A stretch of 9,058 nt of DNA from Polyangiaceae bacterium (GCA_025936205.1 JAICTU010000376.1:1-9058), one strand, 5' to 3'; positions 1 through 7,040 are shown, counted from the stretch's first letter. Translations and numbers: made by a program. Notes: generated by a model not told the origin, from the sequence alone.

Positions 1-125
1 GAGACCGCTCAAAAACCACGCGGGCGGGAGACCGCTCAAAAACCACGCGGGCGGGAGACCGCTCAAAAACCACGCGGGCGGGAGACCGCTCAAAAACCAC
101 GCGGGCGGGAGACCGCTCAAAAACC
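1..125. repeat. 27-bp perfect tandem repeat (minisatellite), about 4.6 copies
   Basis: Four exact 27-bp units (1-27, 28-54, 55-81, 82-108) are followed by a partial fifth that matches to about position 125 and then diverges into the minus-strand gene. The repeat continues to the left window edge, so the true copy number is unknown. Read on the minus strand, each unit carries the same last codons as that gene, GGT TTT TGA, followed by six sense codons (A V S R P R). Every copy therefore recreates a Gly-Phe-stop in the same frame. Each unit also holds a small GCGG-TCTC-CCGC hairpin on the minus strand. The pattern is best explained by slippage or unequal duplication of the 3' end of the gene. 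There are no spacers, so it is not a CRISPR array. Perfect copies at a sequence edge may also mark an assembly break. Confidence 0.95.
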
Positions 126-344
126 ATAGTCGCCCGAGCTGACGAAGCCCTCCGCCCAGTGCGTGGCATCGAGCTCGTAGGAGCTGAGCTCGAAGCCTGC
201 CGGGTGCTCGCTGAAGCCGGGCAATGTCGACAGTGTGGCGATCGCCGCCCGGCCCAGCTGTTCGGAGGAGTACACGCCGATCAGCTTCACGTCGTCGGTA
301 CCGTCGGCCAGCTCCCGCGTGTGCTGCAACAGGAAGACTCTCAT
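117..344 (-). CDS. small DUF7336-like protein, function unknown
   Basis: This encodes a 75-residue soluble protein starting MRVFLLQH and ending GDYGF. The pattern of an N-terminal MRVFLL strand, then KLIGVYSS, a short helix (AAIATLSTLPGF), HPAGFELSSYEL and HWAEGFV matches my memory of the small DUF7336 family, whose members are close to this length; no function is known to me. The frame stays open upstream to an ATG at 386, but homologs begin at the MRVFLL methionine, so I chose 344. No good Shine-Dalgarno precedes it. A TAAAAT box sits only about 14 bases upstream, so a very short leader is possible. The stop codon lies within the 27-bp repeat, so its last two codons (Gly-Phe) are shared with the repeat unit. 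It is divergent from the proline-rich peptide gene; a functional link between them is only a guess. Confidence 0.75.
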   Translation of the reverse strand: MRVFLLQHTRELADGTDDVKLIGVYSSEQLGRAAIATLSTLPGFSEHPAGFELSSYELDATHWAEGFVSSGDYGF

Positions 345-357
345 CGGCGCTTTCGCG

Positions 358-386
358 ATTTTACCATGTGCCGGGCACTGATTCAT
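358..386 (-). promoter_or_regulatory. weak candidate promoter for the DUF7336-like gene
   Basis: On the minus strand, TAAAAT (358-363) matches five of six positions of a sigma-70 -10 box and is the most A/T-rich spot of this intergenic region. The best -35 at 17 bp spacing, ATGAAT, matches only three of six. Transcription would begin a few bases before the ATG at 344, leaving an almost leaderless message. A small CGC-GAAA-GCG hairpin lies between the box and the start codon. I see no convincing promoter for the divergent peptide gene in 364-480. Confidence 0.25.
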
Positions 387-480
387 GCCGCACGCGGACC
401 TTGGGCACCAGAGCCCGGAAACTGGCGCTGGCGCGGCTCCGATAGTCGTGGGCGGGCGGCAGAACCCACGCCCGACGAAT

Positions 481-484
481 GGAG
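481..484 (+). promoter_or_regulatory. ribosome binding site GGAG that sets the peptide start
   Basis: GGAG lies six bases before the ATG at 491. An earlier in-frame ATG at 479 overlaps this GGAG and has no site of its own, so 491 is the likely start. Confidence 0.7.
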
Positions 485-490
485 ACCATC

Positions 491-730
491 ATGAAGCCAG
501 CTGCCACCGAGAACCTGACCGTGCTGGAGGACGAAGCGCTCGAAAGCGCCAAGGGAGGATTTGTCCTCACGCCCGTTTCCGTCTTCCCTCGCATCCCCCT
601 GCCCCCGATCGAGCGGCCCCCGGTGCCGACGTTTCCGCCTTTTCCGGGCATCGCCCGGCCCCGCCCGCCGCTGCCTGATCCGCCGCCCTTCCGCACGCCG
701 ATCGACAGGCTGCCGATCCTGCGTTTCTGA
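491..730 (+). CDS. putative double-glycine-leader precursor of a proline-rich peptide
   Basis: The 79-residue product splits into two parts. Residues 1-23 look like a double-glycine (ComC/bacteriocin-type) leader ending LEDEALESAKGG: counting back from the cleavage point, Gly fills -1 and -2, Ala -4, Leu -7, Leu -12 and Leu -15, as the consensus asks, although the usual Glu at -8 is shifted to -9. Residues 24-79 form a 56-residue segment with 20 Pro, 7 Arg, only 3 acidic residues and no Cys. It contains RPRPPLP at residues 56-62 and ends DRLPILRF. RPRPP or PRPP is the shared core of Bac7, oncocin and apidaecin, which block the ribosome exit tunnel. Cleavage after GG would be expected by a C39-peptidase ABC exporter, but none lies in this window. 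Alternatives are a proline-rich surface or adaptor peptide, or an unmodified secreted bacteriocin. The leader is well supported; the antimicrobial role is inference. Confidence 0.7.
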   Translation: MKPAATENLTVLEDEALESAKGGFVLTPVSVFPRIPLPPIERPPVPTFPPFPGIARPRPPLPDPPPFRTPIDRLPILRF

Positions 731-771
731 TCCCTGATTGCAGACCGACGGCTGAGCTTCCAGGTCGTGAC

Positions 772-809
772 GCCCGGCCGCCCCCGACAGTCCCCGGGGG
801 CGGCTGGGC
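772..809. terminator. strong GC hairpin between convergent genes
   Basis: Arms 772-786 and 795-809 pair over 15 bp with a single G-T wobble (776/805) around an eight-base loop (787-794). The inner ten pairs are perfect and all G/C. It sits between the stop of the peptide gene (730) and the stop of the convergent peptidase gene (842), where a bidirectional terminator is expected. Neither side has a T-tract, so classical Rho-independent termination is uncertain. It may instead act as a transcript-end stabiliser. Confidence 0.55.
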
Positions 810-841
810 TGCCTCCGGATGATGGGCCCCGGGCAGTTCGC

Positions 842-3127
842 CTAGAGCCCGCAGAGCCGTGCGAATTTTTGTATGCCCTCGCGGCGCGCGGCGCTGAGCG
901 ACGAGTCCGCGAGATACTCTCGCAGCCGCAGGTTCGCGCGCTCGCGCTCTCCCAGCGCACAGGCCGCAAAGATCTCGGTGCGCAGCGCCTCGCGCCGCAC
1001 GCTGGCGAAAGGCAGCTCGCGCTCGAGCGCGCGCTCCAGATGTTGGTCCGCCTCCTTCCAGCGGGTCCGCGAGTACAGGTTCTTGCCGAGCAAATAGTCG
1101 GCCAGGCCCTGCTTCGGGTCGGCCTCGCTCCACCCTCCGAGCGCGGCGCTCGACTGCATCAGGTCGCTACCGCGCTCCGGATCGCCGATCAACAGATCCG
1201 CGATCGCCTGTCGTCCTTCGCTGTGCGCAGCGTAGCGCTTGACCGCGACGGTGCGGACACGCGCTTCGTCCAGCGCATCGCGTTCGGCAGCGGCATACTG
1301 CTGCTCGGCAGTGGTCACGTCGCCCAGGCGCAGCGCCACGTCGCCCAGGCGCTCGGCCACCGTGGAGCGCTGCACGCGGGTGAGCGCCGCATCGGTCCCC
1401 ATCTCGGTGTAGCGCGCCGCGGCGACACGCGCGGCGCCCCGGCGCTGTTCGCACAAGGCCAGCCCGAGGCGCGCGCCAAAGTTCGCCGGATCGAGGCGCA
1501 GGCTCTCCGAGTAAGCCCGATGGGCAGCCGTGATGTCGTAGCGATCGAGCGCCGCGCTGGCGTCTTCGAGCAGCTCATCGACGTCGTGCGGGCAGCGCCG
1601 GCCGAAGATGGCGGGACGATCGAAGCGGGCCTTGGCCAGGTCGAGCACGTAGTCGGGCAGCTGCACGCCGTCGAGCCGCGCGCGGAAGTCACTCTCCAGC
1701 GCGGCGAGCGGCTTGCCGAATGCCGTCTGGAGATCCGCCCCGGCGTACCACGCGCGCAGCGGTTCAGCGCCGTAGCTGTCGTGCAGCCAGGCCACGACCG
1801 CGCCCGCGACGGTGTACGCCGTGGAGTGGTTCTGCCCGAGAAAGCTGAGCCGAAACACGCTCGACAGCGGCGGCAGCAAGCCCAGATCGCGCAGGGCGCG
1901 CGTCCACTCGAGCTGGGTGTATTCGCTCTCCACCGAGGCTCCCGCCGCGGCCACGGCGAAGCCCTCGATGCGCCCGGGATCGGGGATCCAGCCGCCGAGC
2001 GGGCCCGCTACCGCGAAGGGGCCACGCGCGAAACTGCCCGCCACCACATGCGCCAGCTCATGGCTGAGCACGGGATGCGGATAGTTGTCGTTCTGGATGT
2101 ACACTTCGTGCCGCCAGGGCTTGGCGATATAGGTGTTCGAAGCCCCCATCAGCGCACCCTTCTGATCCGCCGACGCGAACAAGAAGACGGTGATGCGCCC
2201 CGGGAACGCGCTCCGAAAGTAGGCTTCGTGCTCGGCGATGTGGCTGTCGCACTCGGTACCCAGCAGCTGCACGCGGTCGATCGGGATCATGCTCGGATAC
2301 ACGATGTCGCAGCGCGCGCTCGACCAGCTCTGGCCGAGGGCCGCGCGGATCGTGGTCACGTTCTGGTAGTGGCCGAGCTGGGGCCCCCAGGCGTACACGC
2401 CGAGGCTCGCGGCGAAGCCGAGCGACGCCAGCCCCAGCACGCCGGGGCGCCGCCGCAGGCTGGTCCAGCGCAGCCGGCCCTGCACCGAGCGTCGCACGAG
2501 CAGCGCCGTGCAGGCGGCGCCGAGCAGCGCGCCGCAGGAGCCGATCCGGTAGGTGAGCAACCGCGGCACGGCATCGATCACGGTGTCGTAGAGCGTGCCC
2601 GCGAAGAAGCCGACGAAGGGATCGAACGCGAAGATCATCGGGCTCGACCAGAAGCGCCACAGGCTCAGGACCACGCCCCCGAGCGGACCTGCCGCGGCGA
2701 GCACCAGCGCGTGCCAGCGCGCGCGCCGCAGATGCACGGCGAGCAAGCCGGCGAGCGTGCCCCAGGCAGCCGCCAGGAGGGCACCTAGGGCCGGACCGAG
2801 CAGACACAGGAGCAGGCCCTCTTTCCAGTCGCAAAAGCCCGCGCGGGCTCCGTGCAGGAGCAAGGCGCAGAGCTGCGCGAACAGCACGATCAGCGCGAAG
2901 CGGAGCGCGCTCGCGAGGGCTCCGAGCGGCGAGCCCAGGCGCGTCCCAGCCCCCCGCGGATACACCGCCAGCGAACACGCGCAGGCGATGGGCAACGGCA
3001 GCAGCAGGCCGAGGCCCAGCGCCGACTCGTAGCCGGGGCCGCCGAACAGCGGCAAGAAGCCGAGCAACAGCGCCGCCAGCGTGGTGCCGGCGAGCACGTA
3101 GCTCTGCCCGCGCGTCAGGCCGAGCAC
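842..3127 (-). CDS. polytopic membrane zinc metallopeptidase with TPR domain
   Basis: The product is 761 residues. The N-terminal third (about 10-250) has seven or eight hydrophobic segments. A gluzincin-type peptidase region follows: HELAH at 356-360 supplies two zinc-binding His and the catalytic Glu, and the Glu of IEGFAVAA (residue 388) is the likely third ligand, as in the Peptidase_MA/M1-like families. The last part (about 515-760) is Ala/Leu/Arg-rich helical sequence with TPR spacing, for example AYSESLRLDPANFGARLGLAL. The start is GTG; an in-frame TGA lies only three codons upstream, so no longer form is possible. The gene begins 12 bp after the lon stop, which suggests one transcript with lon. 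A membrane-anchored protease with a TPR docking domain fits envelope protein turnover, but the substrate is unknown. No named family member is recognised; the zinc site is clear. Confidence 0.85.
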   Translation of the reverse strand: MLGLTRGQSYVLAGTTLAALLLGFLPLFGGPGYESALGLGLLLPLPIACACSLAVYPRGAGTRLGSPLGALASALRFALIVLFAQLCALLLHGARAGFCDWKEGLLLCLLGPALGALLAAAWGTLAGLLAVHLRRARWHALVLAAAGPLGGVVLSLWRFWSSPMIFAFDPFVGFFAGTLYDTVIDAVPRLLTYRIGSCGALLGAACTALLVRRSVQGRLRWTSLRRRPGVLGLASLGFAASLGVYAWGPQLGHYQNVTTIRAALGQSWSSARCDIVYPSMIPIDRVQLLGTECDSHIAEHEAYFRSAFPGRITVFLFASADQKGALMGASNTYIAKPWRHEVYIQNDNYPHPVLSHELAHVVAGSFARGPFAVAGPLGGWIPDPGRIEGFAVAAAGASVESEYTQLEWTRALRDLGLLPPLSSVFRLSFLGQNHSTAYTVAGAVVAWLHDSYGAEPLRAWYAGADLQTAFGKPLAALESDFRARLDGVQLPDYVLDLAKARFDRPAIFGRRCPHDVDELLEDASAALDRYDITAAHRAYSESLRLDPANFGARLGLALCEQRRGAARVAAARYTEMGTDAALTRVQRSTVAERLGDVALRLGDVTTAEQQYAAAERDALDEARVRTVAVKRYAAHSEGRQAIADLLIGDPERGSDLMQSSAALGGWSEADPKQGLADYLLGKNLYSRTRWKEADQHLERALERELPFASVRREALRTEIFAACALGERERANLRLREYLADSSLSAARREGIQKFARLCGL

Positions 3128-3139
3128 GTCACGTCAACT

Positions 3140-5572
3140 TCAGGCAGGCGGAAACGCGGGCGCGGGCGTGGAGGGCCGCGACCGGCCCTGCTGGCCCGAA
3201 CCTTCGAGGCACAGCGCGAGGGCTTCTTCCACGCGCCGGATGAAGTGGATCTCGAGCGACTCGAGCACGACGCTGGGCACGTCCGCCAGGTCGCCGCGGT
3301 TCCGGTCGGGCAAGACCACGCTCTTGATGCCGGCACGGTGCGCCGCGAGCAGCTTGGCCTTGACGTCGGGGATCGGCAGCACCGCCCCGCGCAGGGTCAG
3401 CTCGCCAGCGACCGCGACGTCGCCGCGCGTGGGCACGCCCGAGATCAGCGACATCACCGCCACGAAGATGGTGACACCCACCGAGGCCGCGTCGCGCGTG
3501 GCGGCAGCTTTCGGAATGTGCACGTGCAGGTCGATGGACTTGATCCACTCGGGATCCACCGACAGGCGCGTGGCGCGCGAGCGCGCGTAGGACACAGCTG
3601 TGGCCGCAGCCTCTTTCATGATCGCGCGCAAGCTGCCCGTGACCCGGATCTTGCCCTTGCCAGGCATGCTCGTGGTCTCGATGAACAGGATGTCGCCACC
3701 CGCGCCGCCCACGCCCAGGCCCGTGGCGACGCCCGGCGCGCTACGGCGCTCGGCCAGCTCCGGACGGTAGCGCTGCGTGCCGAGCACCTTCTCGATGTAC
3801 GGGCCGCCCACCTGCTGGCGCTGCACGTCCTGGCCTTCCGCCAGGCGCACCGCGAGGTCGCGGCACACGGCGGCGATCTCGCGCTCCAGGCTGCGCACTC
3901 CGGCTTCGCGCGTGTAGTGGTCGACGATCGCTTCCAGACCCTCGCGTTTGAACTCGAGCAACTCCGGGGTCAACCCGTGCTCGCGCAGCTGCTTCGGCAC
4001 CAGGAAACTCTCGGCGATGGACAGCTTCTCGCCGCGCGTGTAGCCGGGCACCTCGATCACCTCGAGGCGGTCCATCAGCGCGGCTGGAATCGCCGCGCGG
4101 CTGTTGGCCGTGGCCAGGAACATCACCTGCGACAGATCGAAGGCCACGCCCAGGTAGTGGTCCACGAACGTCGAGTTCTGCTCCGGGTCGAGCACCTCGA
4201 GCAGCGCGAAGGTCGGATCCCCGCGTGCGTCGGTGCCCATCTTCTCGACCTCGTCCAGCACCAACACGGGGTTCTTACTCTCGGCCTTCTTCAGCGCCTG
4301 GATGATGCGCCCCGGCAGGGCGCCCACGTAGGTGCGGCGATGGCCGCGGATCTCCGCCTCGTCGCGCACGCCGCCCAGGGCGATGCGCGCGTACTTGCGG
4401 CCCATGGCGCGCGCGATCGAGCGCCCGAGGGACGTCTTGCCCACGCCCGGAGGCCCCACGAACAGCAGGATTGGCCCGCGCTTGTCGCTGCGCAGCTGGC
4501 GGATCGCGCTGTACTCGACGATGCGCCGCTTGACCGTCTCGAGGCCGTGATGGTCCTCGTCCAGGCACTGGCGCACGCGCTTGACGTCGAGTTGGTCCGG
4601 AGTGCTACGGCTCCAGGGCAAGTCCACCAGCCACTCGATGTAGTTGCGCGTGACGTTGTACTCGGCGGACTGGCTCTGCATCGAACGCATGCGACCCAGC
4701 TGACGGCGCGCGATCTTGTCCGCTTCCGGCGGCAGCGCCGCCACCGCCAGCCGCTCCTGCAGCTCGTCGGCTTCGTCTTCCTCGCCCGCCTCGCCCAGCT
4801 CTTCGAGGATGGTGCGCATCTGCTGGCGCAGCACGTACTCGCGCTGCGAGCGGCTCATCTCCTCGCGGATCTGCTGCGCGATCTCGTCCTTCACGCGCAA
4901 CACGCGCAGCTGGCGCTCGACGATCGATTTCACCAGCTTGACGCGCGCGATCGGGTCCAGCGCCTCCAGCACCTTCTGGCGCTCGGGCAGCTTGGCGTGC
5001 TCTTCGGGAAAGTTCGCGGCGATCAAGTCGGCGAGCGCCCCGGGCTCGCTCACGTTGTCGAGGATGCCTGCGGTCTCCTTGGGCAGCTCCGGCAACAGCG
5101 TCAGGATCTGCCGCATGCGCGAGCGCAGGTCTTTGCCCAGGCTCTCCAGCTCTTCGGTGGACACGCGCGGCGGGCGCAGCCGCTCGATCTCGGCGCGCAT
5201 GTACGGCTCGAGCCCGAGCGGGCGCAGCACGCGGAAGCGACCGAGGCCGTTCAGCACCACGCTGTAGTTGCCCTGGCCCAGGCGAATTACCTTCACCACG
5301 CGCGCCAGCGTGCCGACGTCGTACAGGTCTTCGAAGGCGGGCTCGACGACCTCCGGATCGCGCTGGGCGATCACTCCCACCACCGTCTGCTCGTCGTCGC
5401 TGAACTCTTCGACGAGCCGTACGCTGCGCGGTCTGCCCACGTTGATGGGCACGACGCTCATCGGCAGGAGCACCGAGTTCCGGAGCGGAAGGATCGCGAT
5501 GCTTTCAGGCAAGAAGCCTTCCGGCGGCGTGCTGTCGAAAGCCGAGCCCGGGGGGCGTGAAGTGCTGGCCAT
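3140..5572 (-). CDS. lon: ATP-dependent Lon protease (divergent paralog)
   Basis: This is an 810-residue cytoplasmic AAA+ serine protease that unfolds and degrades damaged or regulatory proteins. Its order is standard: N-terminal substrate domain (about 24-210), coiled-coil linker, AAA+ module with Walker A GPPGVGKTS (Lys379), GGVRDEAEIRGHRRTYVGA, Walker B VLVLDEVEKM and LLEVLDPEQN, then the protease domain. The catalytic Ser697 and Lys740 are both present at the usual 43-residue spacing. The surrounding motifs are odd: PKDGPSAG is replaced by TRDAASVG, and GGLKEK by PDVKAK. A Pro-rich tail follows the protease domain. I chose ATG 5572 because it is preceded by AAGGG with a 4-base gap and the Lon domain starts soon after; the frame stays open to 5707, but that extension overlaps the divergent gene. 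Myxobacteria are known to have more than one Lon (LonV and LonD/BsgA in Myxococcus); I cannot say which, if either, this matches. Confidence 0.97.
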   Translation of the reverse strand: MASTSRPPGSAFDSTPPEGFLPESIAILPLRNSVLLPMSVVPINVGRPRSVRLVEEFSDDEQTVVGVIAQRDPEVVEPAFEDLYDVGTLARVVKVIRLGQGNYSVVLNGLGRFRVLRPLGLEPYMRAEIERLRPPRVSTEELESLGKDLRSRMRQILTLLPELPKETAGILDNVSEPGALADLIAANFPEEHAKLPERQKVLEALDPIARVKLVKSIVERQLRVLRVKDEIAQQIREEMSRSQREYVLRQQMRTILEELGEAGEEDEADELQERLAVAALPPEADKIARRQLGRMRSMQSQSAEYNVTRNYIEWLVDLPWSRSTPDQLDVKRVRQCLDEDHHGLETVKRRIVEYSAIRQLRSDKRGPILLFVGPPGVGKTSLGRSIARAMGRKYARIALGGVRDEAEIRGHRRTYVGALPGRIIQALKKAESKNPVLVLDEVEKMGTDARGDPTFALLEVLDPEQNSTFVDHYLGVAFDLSQVMFLATANSRAAIPAALMDRLEVIEVPGYTRGEKLSIAESFLVPKQLREHGLTPELLEFKREGLEAIVDHYTREAGVRSLEREIAAVCRDLAVRLAEGQDVQRQQVGGPYIEKVLGTQRYRPELAERRSAPGVATGLGVGGAGGDILFIETTSMPGKGKIRVTGSLRAIMKEAAATAVSYARSRATRLSVDPEWIKSIDLHVHIPKAAATRDAASVGVTIFVAVMSLISGVPTRGDVAVAGELTLRGAVLPIPDVKAKLLAAHRAGIKSVVLPDRNRGDLADVPSVVLESLEIHFIRRVEEALALCLEGSGQQGRSRPSTPAPAFPPA

Positions 5573-5667
5573 GAGTCCCTTACCTAGTACGGATCTATCG
5601 GGCCCGTACAATAACCCAACATTTCCGATGGCTCGGCCGAGGCCTGTGCTAAGGCTGGCCCGATCGG
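5573..5667. promoter_or_regulatory. divergent promoter region between lon and the lipoprotein gene
   Basis: This 95-bp gap is the only upstream region for both divergent units and is richer in A/T than its surroundings. On the plus strand, TACAAT (5607-5612) matches five of six -10 positions, but no good -35 lies at the right distance. On the minus strand, TTGGGT (5614-5619) and TAGATC 16 bp downstream make a weak -35/-10 pair for lon. The lon Shine-Dalgarno AAGGG is at 5577-5581. I see no CIRCE-type inverted repeat that would indicate HrcA control. Confidence 0.35.
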
Positions 5668-6402
5668 ATGGCCCCACGTCCTGAGCACCGGCATTTGCGC
5701 CCGGCACGCGTGCCCTCGCTTCACCGCGGCCTGCGGCTCACGGGGCTGCTGGTGGCCCTGTCGCAGGCAGCCGTTTTGCCCGGCTTTGGCTGCGCGGCCG
5801 GCGCCGGTCAGGGCCCACGCGAGACAGTTCGTGCGTATGCGCTGGCGCTGCACGAGCGGCGCGTCTCCGATGCTTATGCACTGCTCAGCCGCGACGCCCG
5901 GGCGCGCATCTCGTTTGCCGACTTCAGCCGCATGGTGACGGAAAACGCGCGCGAGATCGAAGACATCTCGGCGAGCCTGCTGGGCCCGGCGGAAGCGCCG
6001 AAAATCACCGCCACCGTCACCTCGCCGGACGGGGAGACGCTGCTGCTGGTGTACGAGAACGATGGCTGGCACGTGGACGGTTCCGCGTTCGACCTGTACA
6101 GCCAGAGCACGCCGCGAGCCGCGCTGGAGTCCTTCGTGCGCGCTTTCGAGAACAAGCGCTATGACATCCTGCTGCGGTTTGTCCCCGAGGAGAAACGCCA
6201 GGGCCTGACGGCAGAGCAGCTGAAACGGGCCTGGGAGGGTGACCAGCGGCCCCAGGTGGAGCGCCTCACCCAGGCGCTGAAGGCGTCCCTGCCGAACCTG
6301 CACATCGAAGTGCTCGGATCGCGCGCGACCGTGGCCTATGGTCCCGGAGGCAACGTGGAGTTGATTCAAGAGCAAGGGACCTGGAGAATCGAGGACTTTT
6401 GA
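5668..6402 (+). CDS. putative lipoprotein with two NTF2/DUF4878-like units
   Basis: The 244-residue product has a basic N-terminus, a hydrophobic stretch (LTGLLVALSQAAVL) and a candidate lipid-acceptor Cys42 in GFGC. The -3 residue of this lipobox is Gly, which is unusual, so a cleaved soluble form is possible. The mature part looks duplicated. A helical unit starting ETVRAYALALHERRVSDAYALL (here residues about 52-73) and a strand region ending DGWHVDG resemble a second pair, ALESFVRAFENKRYDILLRF (from about 150) and a strand region ending GTWRIEDF. This is the layout of small NTF2/DUF4878-like ligand-binding folds. No catalytic residues can be named. The ATG at 5668 lacks a well-placed Shine-Dalgarno; GTG 5710 would give a more typical signal peptide. 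Its stop overlaps the hisB start by three bases, so it is probably co-transcribed with hisB. The function is unknown; envelope localisation is inferred. Confidence 0.75.
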   Translation: MAPRPEHRHLRPARVPSLHRGLRLTGLLVALSQAAVLPGFGCAAGAGQGPRETVRAYALALHERRVSDAYALLSRDARARISFADFSRMVTENAREIEDISASLLGPAEAPKITATVTSPDGETLLLVYENDGWHVDGSAFDLYSQSTPRAALESFVRAFENKRYDILLRFVPEEKRQGLTAEQLKRAWEGDQRPQVERLTQALKASLPNLHIEVLGSRATVAYGPGGNVELIQEQGTWRIEDF

Positions 6403-7040
6403 GCCCGACAATTTCAGCGGGGGCCCCCCCCACCCCGGGAACGACAGCAGGCCGCGTCGGCAGCGTGGAGCGCAAGACGGCGGAGACCCAGATCCGGGTG
6501 ACCATCAACCTGGATGGTACCGGCCAGTCCAGCGTGCAAACCCCCCTGCCCTTCCTGACCCACATGGTCGAACAGCTGGCGCGTCACGGAGGCTTTGACC
6601 TCGAGGTCCAGGCCAGCGGCGACATCGAGATCGACGGTCATCACACCACCGAGGACCTGGGGATCGTGCTCGGCAAGGCGGTGCTCCAGGCGCTCGGCGA
6701 GCGCAAGGGCATCCAGCGCTACGGCTCGGCCACTCTGCCCATGGACGAGGCGCTGGTGCGGGTGGCCATGGACCTGTCGGGGCGGCCCTTCTTCGTCTGG
6801 CGGCTCGATCTACCGAAGGCCAAGCTGGGCGAGTTCGACAGCGAGCTGGCCGAGGTGTTCTTCGAAGGTTTCGCGCGCTCGGCGCAGATCAATCTGCACG
6901 TGCACAAGCTCGAGGGGTCGAACTTGCACCACCTGATCGAGATCACCTTCAAAGCCTTTGCCAAGGCGCTGCGCCAGGCCACGAGCCTGGATGCGCGCGC
7001 CGCGGGCAGCGTTCCTTCCACCAAAGGCAGTCTGGACTGA
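6399..7040 (+). CDS. hisB: imidazoleglycerol-phosphate dehydratase
   Basis: HisB dehydrates imidazole glycerol phosphate to imidazole acetol phosphate in histidine biosynthesis (EC 4.2.1.19), as a manganese-dependent cytoplasmic oligomer. Conserved signatures are ERKTAETQI, PFLTHMVEQLARHGGFDL, the metal-binding DGHHTTED (79-86) and NLHHLIE (His177, His178, Glu181). It is monofunctional: no N-terminal HAD phosphatase domain is present. The TTG at 6399 overlaps the previous gene's TGA, and GAGG lies four bases upstream, which suggests translational coupling. The first 22 residues are a Pro/Thr/Gly-rich, unconserved extension encoded partly by a G5C8 run. GTG 6465 would start directly at ERKTAET with 191 residues, closer to the usual size, but has no clear ribosome binding site. 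The 3' end overlaps hisA by one base. Confidence 0.95.
   Translation: MSPTISAGAPPTPGTTAGRVGSVERKTAETQIRVTINLDGTGQSSVQTPLPFLTHMVEQLARHGGFDLEVQASGDIEIDGHHTTEDLGIVLGKAVLQALGERKGIQRYGSATLPMDEALVRVAMDLSGRPFFVWRLDLPKAKLGEFDSELAEVFFEGFARSAQINLHVHKLEGSNLHHLIEITFKAFAKALRQATSLDARAAGSVPSTKGSLD

Noticed and set aside
1..125. CRISPR array
   Set aside because: The units are directly adjacent with no variable spacers.
370..392. Sigma-54 promoter (GGGCAC...ATGC) upstream of the peptide gene
   Set aside because: The distance between GG and GC is 11 bases instead of 10, and the -12 box is poor.
401..446. Sigma-70 promoter TTGGGC/GATAGT for the peptide gene
   Set aside because: The boxes are 34 bp apart, about twice the required spacing.
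361..969. Minus-strand open frame of 202 codons covering the peptide gene
   Set aside because: It is Arg/Gly/Ser-rich low-complexity sequence with no ribosome site, and it crosses the hairpin and the end of the peptidase gene.
767..2788. Plus-strand open frame of 673 codons
   Set aside because: It lies antisense to the membrane peptidase, is rich in Arg/Gln/His/Ala without any domain, and is the typical mirror frame of a GC-rich gene.
2852..5560. Plus-strand open frame of 902 codons
   Set aside because: It is antisense to lon and the peptidase and runs across their junction. Its composition (Leu/His/Gln/Arg-rich) shows no motif, while the opposite strand holds a clear Lon.
5573..5707. Longer lon start at 5707
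   Set aside because: The extra 45 residues have no Lon similarity and overlap the divergent gene, while ATG 5572 has an AAGGG site.
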